NCBI RefSeq assembly: GCF_041260155.1
Contig: NC_091931.1
Location: 13,232,361-13,296,360, forward strand
Direction of reading: 5' to 3'
Source: Ptychodera flava
Taxonomy: Eukaryota > Hemichordata > Enteropneusta > Ptychoderidae
Length of the DNA stretch: 64,000 nucleotides
Part shown: in pieces, positions 1 through 11,399 of the stretch
Layout: every line of letters begins with the position of its first letter
Position numbering within the stretch: the stretch's first letter is position 1
Notes under the pieces: generated by a model
What the model was told of the DNA's origin: nothing
What the model saw: only the letters and a program-made list of their open reading frames with translations
The model's database searches: none
Program-made: the position numbers and the translations under genes

Positions 1-1013
1 AAAGACTATATAAACAGCCGCTGTAAAAAAAAAAACAAAAAAAGAGAAAAACTCAGGAATAATAAACTTGAAGAGGCCACGAATCGCATATAGCCTATAT
101 TTCGATTTTTCATCAACCTTACTACGAAAGAGACATTTTTACAATTCTATATATACATATAGGTATTATTTTTACATCTGCAAGTCGCTTCTTGCAATAT
201 CGAAACAACCTCGTCTGTCTTTCTATCGACAATTTCAAAATAAATAATTACATACGATGGCATGGTTTTGGGTAGCTATCATTTATTATTCCAAAAAATT
301 GAACTAGTAAGAAATAAATCTTTTAAAACAGATACAACATAATGGAATTCCACAGCATTTCCAAAGCTAGGCTGGCGTAATTACACTACTATGTATGCCT
401 GGCAAAAATCTACAAAAAATTATCAGATTAATGACTTACTGTTATTAAAAATCGTGTTAAATTATGTTGAAATGCTTTGAGCTTGTTAAAATAATATAAC
501 CTGAGTGTGAATATGAAGCAGTGTTACCGTATATTGACATTTCAATTATTGGCTGGACAGCGGTATAACTTTGCGTAACACAATTGGAGGTTGGGTTGAT
601 AGACAGGCTAATAAATGATATAATTCAATTGCCTTTGAAATTAACTTTAGACCAAAACCAAAACCAAGGCAAAACAATTTTCCGTTTTTCTTTTGTGTAA
701 GTAAAATTTGAAATAGGAGAGATGAAGTATACAGGCCTCGTGAAAAAGATGTAAAGGAGAATAGGTTATACTTGAGTACATTAAATACAAAAAAAGAGCC
801 GAAATATGTTACATTTTGGCAGAAGCCCAGAGCTGACTATAACAAACATGTTCTCTATACATTGACATATATAATTTACAATTTCTAAAGCTTCAAAGTA
901 ATTATACTTTGGCAAAATATTAAATCTTTAAATTTAATACCAAATTTTATAGCTGATATATCATATAAATCATGAATCACCTTATACAACATTCCACCCG
1001 ACGAGTGTATTCT

Positions 1014-2123
1014 CTAATTATATATTTTTGCATATTGAGATTCATGCATTACATATTCTGCACTAATGTCGTTGATTTTAGAGCAACCGGATAAAGCCAT
1101 TGCCAAGCTCAACTCATCCCTCAGAATCTGTAACACTTGTCTGGCTCCTTCTTCCCCGTCATATGCAAGCCCATAAATGATTGGTCTTCCAACAAATACA
1201 GCTTTTGCTCCCAAAGCCAATGCCTTGAAGACGTCTGTACCAGTACGTACACCGCTATCCATGTAGACTTCAACTTTACCACTAACTGCTTCAACGATCT
1301 TTGGCAGGACTTCTATTGTTGGTGGTGCGTAATCTAAATTTACACCACCGTGGTTTGACACCACAATACCAGCAACTCCTTGCTGCACTGCTAGTAAAGC
1401 ATCTTCCGGGGTCAAAATGCCTTTGAGGATAATTGGCAGTTTGGTGATGGATTTCAGCCATCCAATACACTCCCATGTAAGTGAGGCATCGAACAAATCT
1501 ATGGGAGGACTATCTTCTTGCTCGACGCCTTCTTTAGCTTCATCCTGAAGCTGATTTTGGAAATGTGCAAGATGTATTTGTGGTGGTATTTGCAATCCAC
1601 CTGCATACAAATGACTACGTCGTTTTCCCATGACTGGCATATCCACCGTTAAAACCAATGCTTTGAAGCCAGCTGCCTCTGCCCTTCTCACCAGATTTTC
1701 AGATATTGAGCGAGGCCGAAAAATATACAACTGAAACCATCGAAGACAATTGGGAGCAGCCTCACTTACTTCCTCCAACGATTTTGTTGAGTATGTACTC
1801 AGCGCCATACACGTCTTCATTGCATTTGCTGCTTTGACAGAGGCCAATTCTCCCTCGTCATGGGCCAAGCACTGAATCCCTAATGGCCCAATACATACCG
1901 GGAAATCAATTTTCTGACCAAGAATTGATGTTGATAAATCTCTTTTTGAAACATCTCGCAGAACTCTTGGTTTTATCCAAAAACGACGGAACGCGTGTCT
2001 ATTTTGCTTCAAACTCACTTCCTCATCTGCCCCGGAAGTATAATATGCCACGTTGTGCTTACTTAAGTGTTCTCTAGCATACTTTTCATAGTCATCCACA
2101 CACACCAGCATCGGTTTTGACAT
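1014..2123 (-). CDS. FMN-dependent 2-hydroxyacid oxidase-like protein, copy A
   Basis: A 369-residue protein of the glycolate/lactate oxidase family (HAO1-like), an FMN TIM barrel that normally oxidises an alpha-hydroxyacid to a 2-oxoacid and passes electrons to oxygen. It aligns end to end with human HAO1. Visible family residues are Y27, Y133 in QLY, D161 in TVDMP, R168, K234 in LKGIL, H258 in SNHG, and the FMN-phosphate segments DSGVR (289-293) and GRP (312-314). The usual SNHG[AG]RQ reads SNHGGVN, so the substrate-carboxylate arginine is Val261. The HAO1 Trp110 position is Tyr111. The C-terminus is AKIYN, so no peroxisomal PTS1 is exposed. The lid region (about 178-212) differs strongly from copies B and C. 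The coding region is one exon; the ATG is supported by the same start in B and C. Family membership is certain, the reaction is not. Confidence 0.93.
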   Translation of the reverse strand: MSKPMLVCVDDYEKYAREHLSKHNVAYYTSGADEEVSLKQNRHAFRRFWIKPRVLRDVSKRDLSTSILGQKIDFPVCIGPLGIQCLAHDEGELASVKAANAMKTCMALSTYSTKSLEEVSEAAPNCLRWFQLYIFRPRSISENLVRRAEAAGFKALVLTVDMPVMGKRRSHLYAGGLQIPPQIHLAHFQNQLQDEAKEGVEQEDSPPIDLFDASLTWECIGWLKSITKLPIILKGILTPEDALLAVQQGVAGIVVSNHGGVNLDYAPPTIEVLPKIVEAVSGKVEVYMDSGVRTGTDVFKALALGAKAVFVGRPIIYGLAYDGEEGARQVLQILRDELSLAMALSGCSKINDISAEYVMHESQYAKIYN

Positions 2124-2152
2124 GGTGAATCGAATTTTCGAATTTTACAAGC

Positions 2153-2478
2153 CTGAAATAGATTGAGGAAAGCAACTGTAAGATATATGACCAAAAGTGT
2201 GGATTTAATGGGTAGCAGTCAATAGTTATTTCTCCTGTGTGTGAATATGATGAATATTCTTTGTAACTGGGTCAAATGTGTGTAGTGGACAAACACAACA
2301 CGCCTAGCCATTGACCTTTAGCAGCTTTAGCAAAGAAGGTTGCGGTGATTGGGAGTTCGGGGGATCTTAATGGCAGCTGTACTTTTCCCCGTCATTTGTA
2401 CAACATTCATGTTCCTTGTGAGTAATATATATCGGTTGAAATGTTTGGTGAGCGGAAATGGAAACAGGGCGAACTTAC
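2153..2478 (-). other. Intron in the 5' untranslated region of oxidase copy A
   Basis: On the minus strand a GTAAGTTCGC donor starts at 2478 and an acceptor TCTATTTCAG ends at 2153, about 30 bases before the ATG. The same arrangement occurs at copies B and C. The transcript therefore seems to have a small noncoding first exon, starting at or above 2479, and one coding exon. The upstream limit of exon 1 is not visible. Sequence around this intron is much closer to copy C than to copy B. Confidence 0.65.
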
Positions 2479-2739
2479 CAGTTGGCGTTTGACGTACGGG
2501 CTCACAACGATACAATGGCTGTGAATACCGAATGCAAATGACAACCGCGGACCGGAAGGATAAAGTTCAGGGACATTACATTCGAAGACCGTTCACAAAC
2601 AACTCTGGTGGGAGCTTGAGATTTGAGAGGAACTTGAAAAATAAAGTGTACGTTAGGAACGGAACGGAACTTGAAAGTACTGCAACACTAAAAGGGAACT
2701 TTGCAAAACATAATGTTGCTTAGTTTAAGGGTCGTACTT

Positions 2740-4490
2740 GAACAAAAATCACAGAAAAGTGTATACTAACAAAAATGTTCGCAGTCATGTATTCATTGCA
2801 CATTGTATATTTAAAATGCTTTCTCACACCCATGAAGATTATCGGAAATCACGTAAAGCTCCTCTAGACACTTTGCTCGTGAAGAGAACATTGCTTGTTT
2901 AATATATACAAGAACAGACATGGTGATCTAGATTACAAGGACTCACTGGCATTGAGCACAATGTTTAACCTTGTTTGCGTTCTACACAAAATAATTTGTG
3001 CAAAACTCTCCAAGAGTGACATTGAACCAAAGGTGTGTAGTTAAGTTGCTAGACTGATGAGTACTTGTTGATGGCAGAGAGACTGTGTTCTGACAGACCG
3101 TATAGGACCCTGTGTCTACGATCCACACTGGGAGGCGAAGTAATTTCACAAGTGTACTTGCATGCATATATTGACAGGCTATTAGCTACATGCCTAAAAT
3201 ACATATTTTCTCTTTAGGCAAGTGAGTCAACTTAAAGAATTCTCTGGTCTGACGATCTTTAGTGAGACTCAGTGAAAGGCTAAAGGCTTGTAAGACATAA
3301 TGTTGTACCAAAACATGCCAAGTGAATATATATACATTTAGTGTGTTCATGGTTCTCCGCATTGGCCAATTTGACAGTTGTTACGAGGGAAATGCCCTCT
3401 ATCATTTTTCTAGTGACCAAGTAACATAGTTTGAATTCCCTTTGTTTTCTTCTGCTTATTTGCGTGACTAGGTGTTTACGAATCATGTATTTTTGTTGTA
3501 TATAAACGTGTTCATTGCCACGTCACTTTGACTTTCCGCAAGTGCTGGGATCGTCGGAAGTCCACGTCCACTGAGTTTCCCAGTTTTGAAGACCGAGCCC
3601 GACTTTACTGACTTCTCCCGCTGGTGCCGAAATTGTGACTGCAGTCTAGAAACTTTGTGTTCCTGTTGACGCCTGAGGAAGTTTTGGTATAAGAGTTCCT
3701 GTGAGTAAATTACACTTATTTGGAAACGTCCTAGTGGTAAGAGTTGCATGCTGTGACTTTCTATGAGGATTATTTTACTTGTGCGTCGAGCTGCTACGTG
3801 GCTGTTCTCGATGGACTGATTCATCCGGACGGGGTTGGCACTATTTACCAGTGTGTTTCAAATTAAGAGAGCTCTCGTCGTCGGTCCTGTGGACACTTTC
3901 TTAAAGCTAAAGCAAATACATATTTTGTTACTTGGTCACGCTTAGAGTAGAGATAATTTCAATATTGTAAAGTTATTTTCTTGCTGCCACTACGTGACGT
4001 TCTTTAATTGAATAAGAATAAGGAAATGTTATCAATAACCTGTGTAAGTTTCCTTTATTTGACCATCTTTTGTTGCGGCCAGCGGGTCCGCTTGGAATTG
4101 TACCACTTTGATAAAGACAATGTAAGACAGCCATTTCCATTTGCCTTGCCGACTTCCCGTGGTCGTAACACAGTCTTTTGATTAACGTTATCTTTGCTAC
4201 ATATTTTTCTTGGCTGTTTCACTTACTTTAAATTGCTAACCCTAATGAATTATCTAGAGTGTATCTGCTTTTTCTAGGTTCGGCGATCCCCTACAGTTTG
4301 ACTTAAATACATGTTAAAATCTATCTTAAATCCCCTACATTTTATGTTCCTTCGGCTCTTTTGGAAAGTTTGGTATTCGGTTTAGCCCAATGGCATGTAC
4401 CTCTACCTCTGCATTCATCATCACATGTGATGTGAAGTTATTTGTCCCGGTTTTAAAATAGAACAAGGTATAAAATTGCCGCAAAGTGTG
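2740..4490. other. Intergenic DNA without a recognised gene
   Basis: No conserved reading frame is seen on either strand; the longest ORF (3483-3824, minus) resembles nothing I know. A TATATAAA motif lies near 3497. A 100-base stretch at 4071-4170 has imperfect inverted ends (TGTTGCGGCC and GGTCGTAACA), but no target duplication is visible. Confidence 0.5.
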
Positions 4491-4499
4491 TTAAACCAT

Positions 4500-5225
4500 G
4501 AAGAAAACATATGGATGTAGTCACCCAACAGCTTAACAAAGTCACTGATATGTTTCTTTACTTTTTAGTCATTTTGTTAAACATAAAGTCTTGGACTACG
4601 TTCCACATGATGCCCGCGACTGACATCAATCCCCCCGCATTTTCTTGACATGGATGATGTTTTAATATCCCTCGTGTACATCAAAGTCCGTGGCGTTGTC
4701 GTAGAGACTTCAGCTTCTTCATTATCCAGCAAAGTAAAGTGGAAAGCAAGGACACATTGGTTCACATTTTATACCATTTATTTAACGAGATTTACAGATT
4801 TATCGTTCACAACATTTTGTCACAAATCTTTAATATCAATCAATGTACATCAGAAAGAGAGAGCTACGCCTAGAGTTCCTCGTTTAAAGAAATAAAATGT
4901 GTCATCCGGACTGCAGATACACTTTGCATTGTCACAACAAAAACAAGGCAATACAGTATTCCTTGTTTTATGCACAATTTCAAATAGGAGAAATAAAGTA
5001 TGCGGGCCTCGTGAACAAGTTGTAAAGGAGAAGACGTTACCCTTGATTACATTAAATAGAAAAAATTGAAGTGATTTTACTGTTTGACAGAATTCCTCAA
5101 CTGATTACAACAAACATGTTGCCTATACATATCCTGTACAAATATGAGGCTCCAAAGTAATTTTACTCGGGCAAAATGTTACCTTTAATATCAAATTTGA
5201 GACGATACAGTCCTCTTCATTAATT
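4500..5225 (-). repeat. Orphan copy of the oxidase 3' flank (ghost unit D)
   Basis: This stretch matches, in order, the DNA that lies 3' of oxidase copy B (about 10130-11340) and copy C (about 15660-16370). Shared landmarks include CATGATGCC, CTGACATC, TTTTCTTGACATG, GGAGAAATAAAGTATGC and GATTACATTAAATAGAAA. In B and C the similarity runs on into an oxidase stop codon. Here it ends near 5200, just before the gene should begin, and unrelated repeats follow. I read it as the remains of a fourth tandem unit whose coding exon has been lost. Confidence 0.75.
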
Positions 5226-5399
5226 AGGTCTATGATAAAAATACTTTGATACAGATGGCGCTCAATGGACCAGAATGAGTTCCATGATGGTGAAAACATA
5301 AAACCAACGTAGGTCGCCATCCTAATTACAAAAGGTCATTAAATGAGCCTCAACTAGGAATTGATCGACAGGATGTTGCCAAACATTTTTGCATACTAT

Positions 5400-5700
5400 C
5401 CTAACTCTAACAGATTATCACCGGTACCATATTTCATAAAGTTTGATGCAGTATTTACAACACTATGAGATCAACACTGTATCAAGTTTCATCAAATTTG
5501 ACGCAGTATTTGTGGATATATCACTCTAATTAGGAAAGTTCATTACATATGCAATTAAAAATTAATTAAATTGACACTGATACTGTCTTTTTTACTGTTA
5601 AAGCAATGTGAGCTTAACATCTGTACCAAGTTTCATGAAATTTGATGCAGTATTTCTTGACACATCAGCATAATTACGAAACTTCAGTAATTGACATGAT
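5400..5700. repeat. Degenerate tandem-like repeat with a TTTGATGCAGTATT motif
   Basis: A motif of about 24 bases (TTTCATnAAnTTTGAnGCAGTATT) recurs near 5432, 5487 and 5630, with TAATTAGGAAAGTTCATTA-like DNA between copies. Spacing is irregular. No coding potential is seen. It fills part of the place where the lost oxidase copy would have been. Confidence 0.6.
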
Positions 5701-5710
5701 ACTGCTACAT

Positions 5711-6092
5711 GACGTGAAACAAATTGACGTGCATACGTATCAAATAGGTCAATGCCCTTGTACCAACTTTAAATGATACTGGTGCAAATATGTCTGAGTT
5801 ATGGCTCTGTACATGAAAAAATCGTAACAAAATCGCCGCCATGCAGCCATATTTGATCTTACTGTCTTAAAAAATCAGTATGCATATGTATGACATAAAT
5901 CAATGTCCATGTACCGGTACCAACGTTGAATAAAATTGGCTGAGACTTGCCAGAGTTATGGCTCTCGACATGAAAAAATCCATGACAAAATGGCCAAAAT
6001 GTGGCCATATTGGATCATATCGTGAAACAAATCGACGTACATATGTATAACATAAGTCGATGTCCTTGTGCCAACTTTGAATAAATTCGCTT
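5711..6092. repeat. Tandem repeat with a unit of about 155 bases, about 2.4 copies
   Basis: Successive units begin near 5711, 5866 and 6020. Each carries CATATGTAT-like DNA, then GTCCTTGTACCAAC, GAGTTATGGCTC, ACATGAAAAAATC and GGCCATATTGGATC. The third copy is cut off by the LINE fragment near 6090. Units differ by scattered substitutions, so the array is old. Confidence 0.7.
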
Positions 6093-6510
6093 TCCGATTC
6101 AAAATAGCACCGAGATTTCTTAATGAATCTGAAAATATAATGTCACAGTGACCGATTCTCAGACTATCTAACTTTAAGGTTTCAATGGTGGCGAGAAGTG
6201 AACAACATCTATCTTGTCATCATTCAGACAAGCATGTTGGATTTCATCCAACCGCGAACGTTATCAACACATGCAAAGTTCAACACCATTTCGAATGTCG
6301 TCAAGTGTGTTGCAGACGACATAGATATGCGTATCGTCCACGTACATCGTACAATCGAGTCCATGATTTACGATGATGTTTTCCAATGGTGCCGTATAGA
6401 GAGTAAACACGACTGGACCGACCACAGATTCTTGTGAGATACCACATTTCATGCGTGAACGTTCAGATGATACAGATCCAACCTTTTAAATGAACGAAAT
6501 CAAGACAAAT
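6080..6510 (-). mobile_element. Non-LTR retrotransposon (LINE) reverse transcriptase fragment
   Basis: Minus-strand translation gives GISQESVVGPVVFTLYTAPL followed by CTMYVDDTHIY, the reverse-transcriptase segments normally written GVPQGSVLGPVLF and YADDTQIY, here with YVDD at the catalytic box. Further down, in other frames, come NDDK and the LRNLGAILN motif typical of CR1/L2-type LINEs. At least two frame changes separate these blocks and both ends are missing, so it is a dead fragment. It lies where the fourth oxidase gene is expected. Confidence 0.8.
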
Positions 6511-6529
6511 CGGTGCCAGTGATAAAGTC

Positions 6530-8080
6530 GCCTATGATAACGGTGCGTGACTATGCAGAATTCCAGAAAACGGAGTAGTGAAAGCCCTATGTTTATAACC
6601 GATTTAATGTGTAATTTTGATGCCCTTATGAGAAGGCATCCACAGTCTTGGACGAAGACTTTCTGTGTATAGCAACATCATTGTGCGTTGTGTGTTTGAA
6701 CTATTGAATTACAAGTCTGAAATGGGCAAGCTATTGAACAAACTACTTTTTGTTTGACTCATCTAGCATCTATAACAGTTTTCAATACATGACAAGTATT
6801 GACTATGAACAGGATCAGGCCAAGCACTGCACCTTGCTGTTACCACCATCTATGGTCACAGACTGGTATCCGCTAGTGAGACAGGATATTTTCGATCGAA
6901 GTGCTGTACCTCTAAGCTGTGAAAATATCTTTATAGGAGCAGCAGGTCGTGGTCAGTTGTGTCAAAAGCAGCCGACAAATCTATATATAACTTTGTTGAG
7001 CTCAAAACAATTTTACAAACCTTCTGAAACCTAAAAACTCTTAAAGTTCTCCAGGAAAAGGTAAAGAAGGGACTTTTTCCTAAGAATCTGCATGTTAATA
7101 TCTATAGGAACGAGCAAAGTGAATTTCAAAAGAACTGCACAGGCGGTTTCTAGGAAGATTTATGACTACCAATGAAAAATAAAGGCAAAAAATTATCTGA
7201 AAATGCAGATGGGTAGAGGTAAAATTTTTCAGGCTTTTTATGTATGTAATCATGAAAAAAGTGTCAGGATCTGTTTTGGGAAGACCGGCATGATGCACAC
7301 ACATGCTAGATGCCAGTGCTAGTTCCAAATTTAGTGATGATACACAGCACTGGAGATATCCCATGATTCATTATGATTTGTACCACTGATGATTATTTAG
7401 GGAAGTCTACCATGTCTCTCATGTATACACAGAGTCATAGATTAGTTTTAAAATTCTGAAAACGTACTTTTAAGCACAGCTATCTTCTCTTTTCCATTTT
7501 AAATGATTTGGAAATTATGCTTAATTGAGAGAGGAGATAGTATTTTTGTAAAATTTTCCACAGATTGTGTCCTCAATCATACAGAATAATGTAATAGAAA
7601 GAGGAGAGACTAGTTGCACCTGTTTTATAAAACAAACAGATGTTTATTTTCTCTAATAGAAATGGCAAAAGAAATCTATATGCTGACTTTTCTCAGAGAA
7701 CGACCCCTTCCAAAATGTACCTACAGAATATGTGACTTTTGTGGTAATTTAATGATTATTTAACGCTTATTTTCAAAGTTTTACTATATCTAAACGTAAT
7801 TTTACTACATATTACTAAACGATCTTTATATGCCTTCTTTCACTACTTATATGCAGAATAGAAAAAGTTAAAGAAAAGCAACCTTCATTAGTACAAATCA
7901 AACAGAATTGTGGGCAATTTGTGCTGTGCGCATGATACCATAGTTTGTCAATCACCGATTTTGTTGTTTGTTTAAAAATTGCTTTGACTCTACTGGACGA
8001 AAAAATGTTTCCAGGTAACCTTGGGGGAATACAATTGCTGCAAGGATGTGTGAATAAAAGTGTTGCCATACCTATTTCCT
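6530..8080. other. AT-rich intergenic DNA, nothing recognised
   Basis: No ORF here resembles a known protein. Short frames at 6750-7034 (plus) and 7095-7364 (minus) have no splice context or recognisable motif. The stretch would cover the upstream part of the lost oxidase unit, but I cannot match it to the upstream DNA of copies A, B or C. Confidence 0.4.
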
Positions 8081-8089
8081 CCAGCCGCC

Positions 8090-8660
8090 ACCCCCCTCGA
8101 AATCAAATGGTCCACCTCTTATGAGGGATAATTCTCCGTATGAATTGGCACTTTTCCTGACATCATTTCGTTATTCTGCAAAAAGCTGTTTAACTACCGG
8201 CAAATCGAATTCAGTTTGAGGTTTTATCAAAAATAATAAAATGTCATAAGTTATATTGATACTTTCCGTTGATAACGTCAGTTAAGATTAGTCTTACTTT
8301 CTCCAGTCTTAGAGTCTCGACTGTGTAATGTAACCCCAAAACCCTAGGGTGAATTATATCAATTTTTCCAGCAGACTGCCAAAAACAGAACAGTCAAACA
8401 TGTTGTAGTACAGGGCCATTCTACAGAATGCACCGACCGCTGTCATATTAATGACGATGGTGCCACAACATTAGCATAAAGGCTACATTGGTAAAAATAC
8501 TGAATGGCTCGATCTCACCCTTTATGTAGAATAGCTCCATGGAGGTGAAATCTTGAGGAACAGGCGAATCTGGCATTTTCATGAACTCTTTACTTTGTCA
8601 TCTGAATACAATCATGAAATGTCAATAACATGCAGTTCTTAAATTTTGTAATGAAGACTG
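8090..8660 (-). repeat. Upstream block of the oxidase tandem unit (copy 1)
   Basis: Landmarks such as CATTTCGTT, GAATTCAGTTTGAGGTTTTA, CAGCAGACTGC, AAAAACAGAACAG, CATTAGCATAA and TCTGGCATTtTCATGAAC recur in the same order at 13750-15180 (upstream of copy B), and in part at 19340-19740 (upstream of copy C). This block sits about 3 kb above the orphan 3' flank at 4.5-5.2 kb, as expected for a fourth unit. Confidence 0.7.
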
Positions 8661-8664
8661 AACT

Positions 8665-9640
8665 GTGCAAATGGCTTTATAGTCAGGACGCCGGCATGGC
8701 ATGGTGTCTTTATTCAACCTATAAATCACAGACAAAGAGAAACAGGCTAGCAACAGACATTGTTCAAGGCGTAAAGCGGTTACGTTACCCATCCATGTTC
8801 GCCTCGCCTCAGGTAGCTCTCGCCTCTCTTTTCCGGAGAGTACCGACCATGCATCATTCGGTAATCTTCAGATTTTCGCCAATTGTCAAGCGAAAGTGTA
8901 TTCGGCAAGGTTTGTGTTGTTGTTGTCGTGTGGTGCTGAGCGGAATTGGCGTGCTGGCGAAAACGGGAGTGTTTTGAGCTTCATGATCAGGAAAGTGAGT
9001 TTTACCATTTTAAACATTCCTCTCATATTTTTATGAATATATAATGAGTGTGTTTGAACCAAATTTGAAAGTCTTTTATCGATACTGTCTGGTTTTACTC
9101 AATGGTTTACGTTCAGTCATACCGCCTTTTACATGTTCGTCAAGGAAGGACATGTTTATGAAACTGCTGGCGTGTTATGTTTTGATCGGCGTGAAGTAGT
9201 GTTTCTGGCCTGAGAGCTCACAAAGTAACTATGGTTGCTACGCGACTGGCAGCACGATGCCATCTCGTCGTATTTTTCGCATAATCTCGTGCAATTATCA
9301 ACCACAAACAAAATCTCCTAAACGTTTAACACCTTTGAAGCTCATTTTAATATGAAAAGGCCTTAGTCTACCGAGACGACCATGGAACAAAAGGCATGCC
9401 GTGTTGCTAGTCTTTTTCTCTATTTGTCTGTGACCTAATGCAAGACGTGTCTCGATGTTTTCGAATATGTAGGAATGCACACGGGTAAGATCGATATCTG
9501 TTCCGAAATGTTACATTATATGATACCGAATTCTAGGGCAATATAGACTTCACTGTCAATACAACAACATTTGTGAGTGTATCCATCAACTCTAATGCTC
9601 GCTCCGGAATCTACGGCACATTGATACGGATGTAACGAAG
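8665..9640. other. Intergenic DNA, nothing recognised
   Basis: Only short unrelated ORFs are present on both strands. A 115-codon plus-strand frame at 8630-8977 overlaps duplicated noncoding DNA and has no family resemblance. I see no RNA gene or mobile element in this stretch. Confidence 0.4.
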
Positions 9641-9679
9641 TTGCACACAGAAAGATCACTCCGCGTATGTGCGTATAGA

Positions 9680-10130
9680 TATGATCAAGGGGGTCAAACA
9701 AATAAATGCGAAAGAAATTTCAGAAGGATACTCAAGTTCTGTTCCTGCGAAGCTCCATATTTCAATACCACACCGCAGTGGAAATGGTGGAGAAGCAATG
9801 ACACTTGCAGAGCCAATGCAAGGCGTAAAAATTTGCTTTACCATTAATAAGAAACGAGATTTGTAATTTGCGCGTCTCTTTGCTGAGAAGAAGGCAAAAT
9901 TTAAAATTGAAGTTATTTAAGTTATGTAAAGGGCACACATGCATGGAAAACTCATAATTATTTAATAATCGTTCTGTAAAACGATATGTGTTCATTCCAT
10001 AAACGTGTATTCTAATTACCATATGAACTGGTATAGGCCGCAAGTTTCATAGAAGACAAAGCACTAGGAGGAATAATGTTGTTTCATCACCTCATTAGGA
10101 AGAATACATACATAGATAAAGTCGACAAAC
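9680..10130 (-). repeat. Far 3' block of the oxidase tandem unit B
   Basis: This DNA matches 15215-15650, far 3' of copy C. Shared landmarks are GAAGTTTCAGAAGG, AATGACACTTGCAGAGC, CAAGGCATAAACATTTG, GGGATTTCTAATTTG and GTGTTTATTCCATAA. Overlapping ORFs in both copies do not stay in one frame, so the similarity is best explained by segmental duplication rather than coding constraint. Confidence 0.65.
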
Positions 10131-10192
10131 AGCTTAGCAAAGCCAAGGATATGTCTCTGTACTGTAAACGCGCAAAGTTATTTTGTTAAAGG

Positions 10193-10371
10193 TATACTGT
10201 CACCTGTTCCAATTTTGCCACAGTTACCATGGAAAGAGAAAATCTAACCAATCACAGATTTTGAGCGGGTGGCCGCTTTTTAAAAACAGCGCCCTCACAT
10301 GGACATTTTGAATACCAAGGAACGCCTCTTTGACCATATATGGGCATATTTAGATTACAGGTGACTGTATA
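10193..10371. mobile_element. Short inverted-repeat DNA element (MITE), TA-flanked
   Basis: The left end TATACTGTCACCTGT and right end ACAGGTGACTGTATA form a 15-base inverted repeat with one mismatch, bounding 179 bases with no coding capacity. A TA at each end would fit a Tc1/mariner-type target duplication. The element is absent from the matching positions of the orphan flank (about 4578) and of unit C (about 15741), where the surrounding DNA is continuous. It therefore inserted after the units had duplicated. Confidence 0.75.
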
Positions 10372-11399
10372 CATTTAAACATACGAATTTTTGTATTAAG
10401 TTCCATATGATGCATGTGACTGACATCAAATTTCCGCATTTTCTTGGCGTGTACATGTGTTAACAACCCCCGTGTAGGCCCTACACCTAAGTCGTGGCAT
10501 TGTCATAGGGACTTCATCTTCTTCATTATCTCGCAAAATAAAGAGAAAACCACGATAGCTTAGTGCACATTTCATACCATTTATTTAACAAGATTTAAAT
10601 ATCTATCGTCCACAACACTTTTCCCCTCTATAGTATCTGTCAAAACATGAAGAAAGGGAGGGCCACTCATAGAGTTCCTGATTTAAAGAAATAAAATAGT
10701 CAATCCAGACAGCAGACATACTAGTGTAAAATTCGCTGTCATCCTTCCACACCCAAACACGATTAGAAGAATTAAAATAAAGTCAATAAATTTTGCTTCC
10801 TTTTAAAGACGAACGGTATGCCTTTCTATTATGTTGTCATTTTTTCCACGTTTTCTTTTATTATTGTCAACAATAAGTAATCCACTTTGAATAACAATGT
10901 AACGGCAATCCACAGCCACAAAATTGTATCTCTCTCAATCTAATATAAAAGCTCTAATAAAAGTCCCCGACATTTTAAAAATCAAAACATACCATTAGAT
11001 ATAAATGATATAATTAAAGTGACATGGAAAATAACTTGAGACGTTATCACAACCAAAGCAATGCAATACAATTTTCCGTTTTTCTTTTGTGTAAGTAAAA
11101 TTTGAAATAGGTAAAATGAAGTATGCAGGCCACGTGAACAAGATGTAAAGGAGAAGAAGCTATCCTTGATTACATTAAATAGAAAGAGCCGAAATATGTT
11201 ACATTTTGACAGAAGCCCGCAACTGACTACAACAAACCTGTTCTCGATACGTTGACATAATTTCCAATATAAAGCTTCAAAGTAATTATACTTGGGAAAA
11301 ATATTAAACCTTCAAATTTAACATCAAATTTTATATATTTGATATATCGTATAAATCATGAATCATCTTATACAATATCACACCCAATAACTTCATTCT
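10372..11399 (-). repeat. 3' flank of oxidase copy B
   Basis: This is the DNA immediately 3' of copy B, matched by 1-1013 (copy A), by 16370-16425 plus upstream DNA (copy C) and by the orphan flank at 4.5-5.2 kb. Copies A and B share TTCCGTTTTTCTTTTGTGTA and near-identical DNA close to the stop codon. Copy C has diverged more here. Confidence 0.7.

Noticed and set aside
1137-1337. Plus-strand ORFs inside the oxidase genes (also at 11523-11723 and 16549-16749)
   Set aside because: Antisense shadows of conserved coding sequence; they recur only because the oxidase genes are duplicated.
4071-4170. 100-base stretch with imperfect inverted ends TGTTGCGGCC / GGTCGTAACA
   Set aside because: The ends resemble those of long terminal repeats, but there is no target duplication, partner copy or recognisable internal part, so no element can be claimed.
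9641-9866. Overlapping plus-strand ORFs of about 65 codons that partly recur near 15116-15352
   Set aside because: The duplicate copy does not keep the same frame, so the similarity reflects segmental duplication, not a protein.
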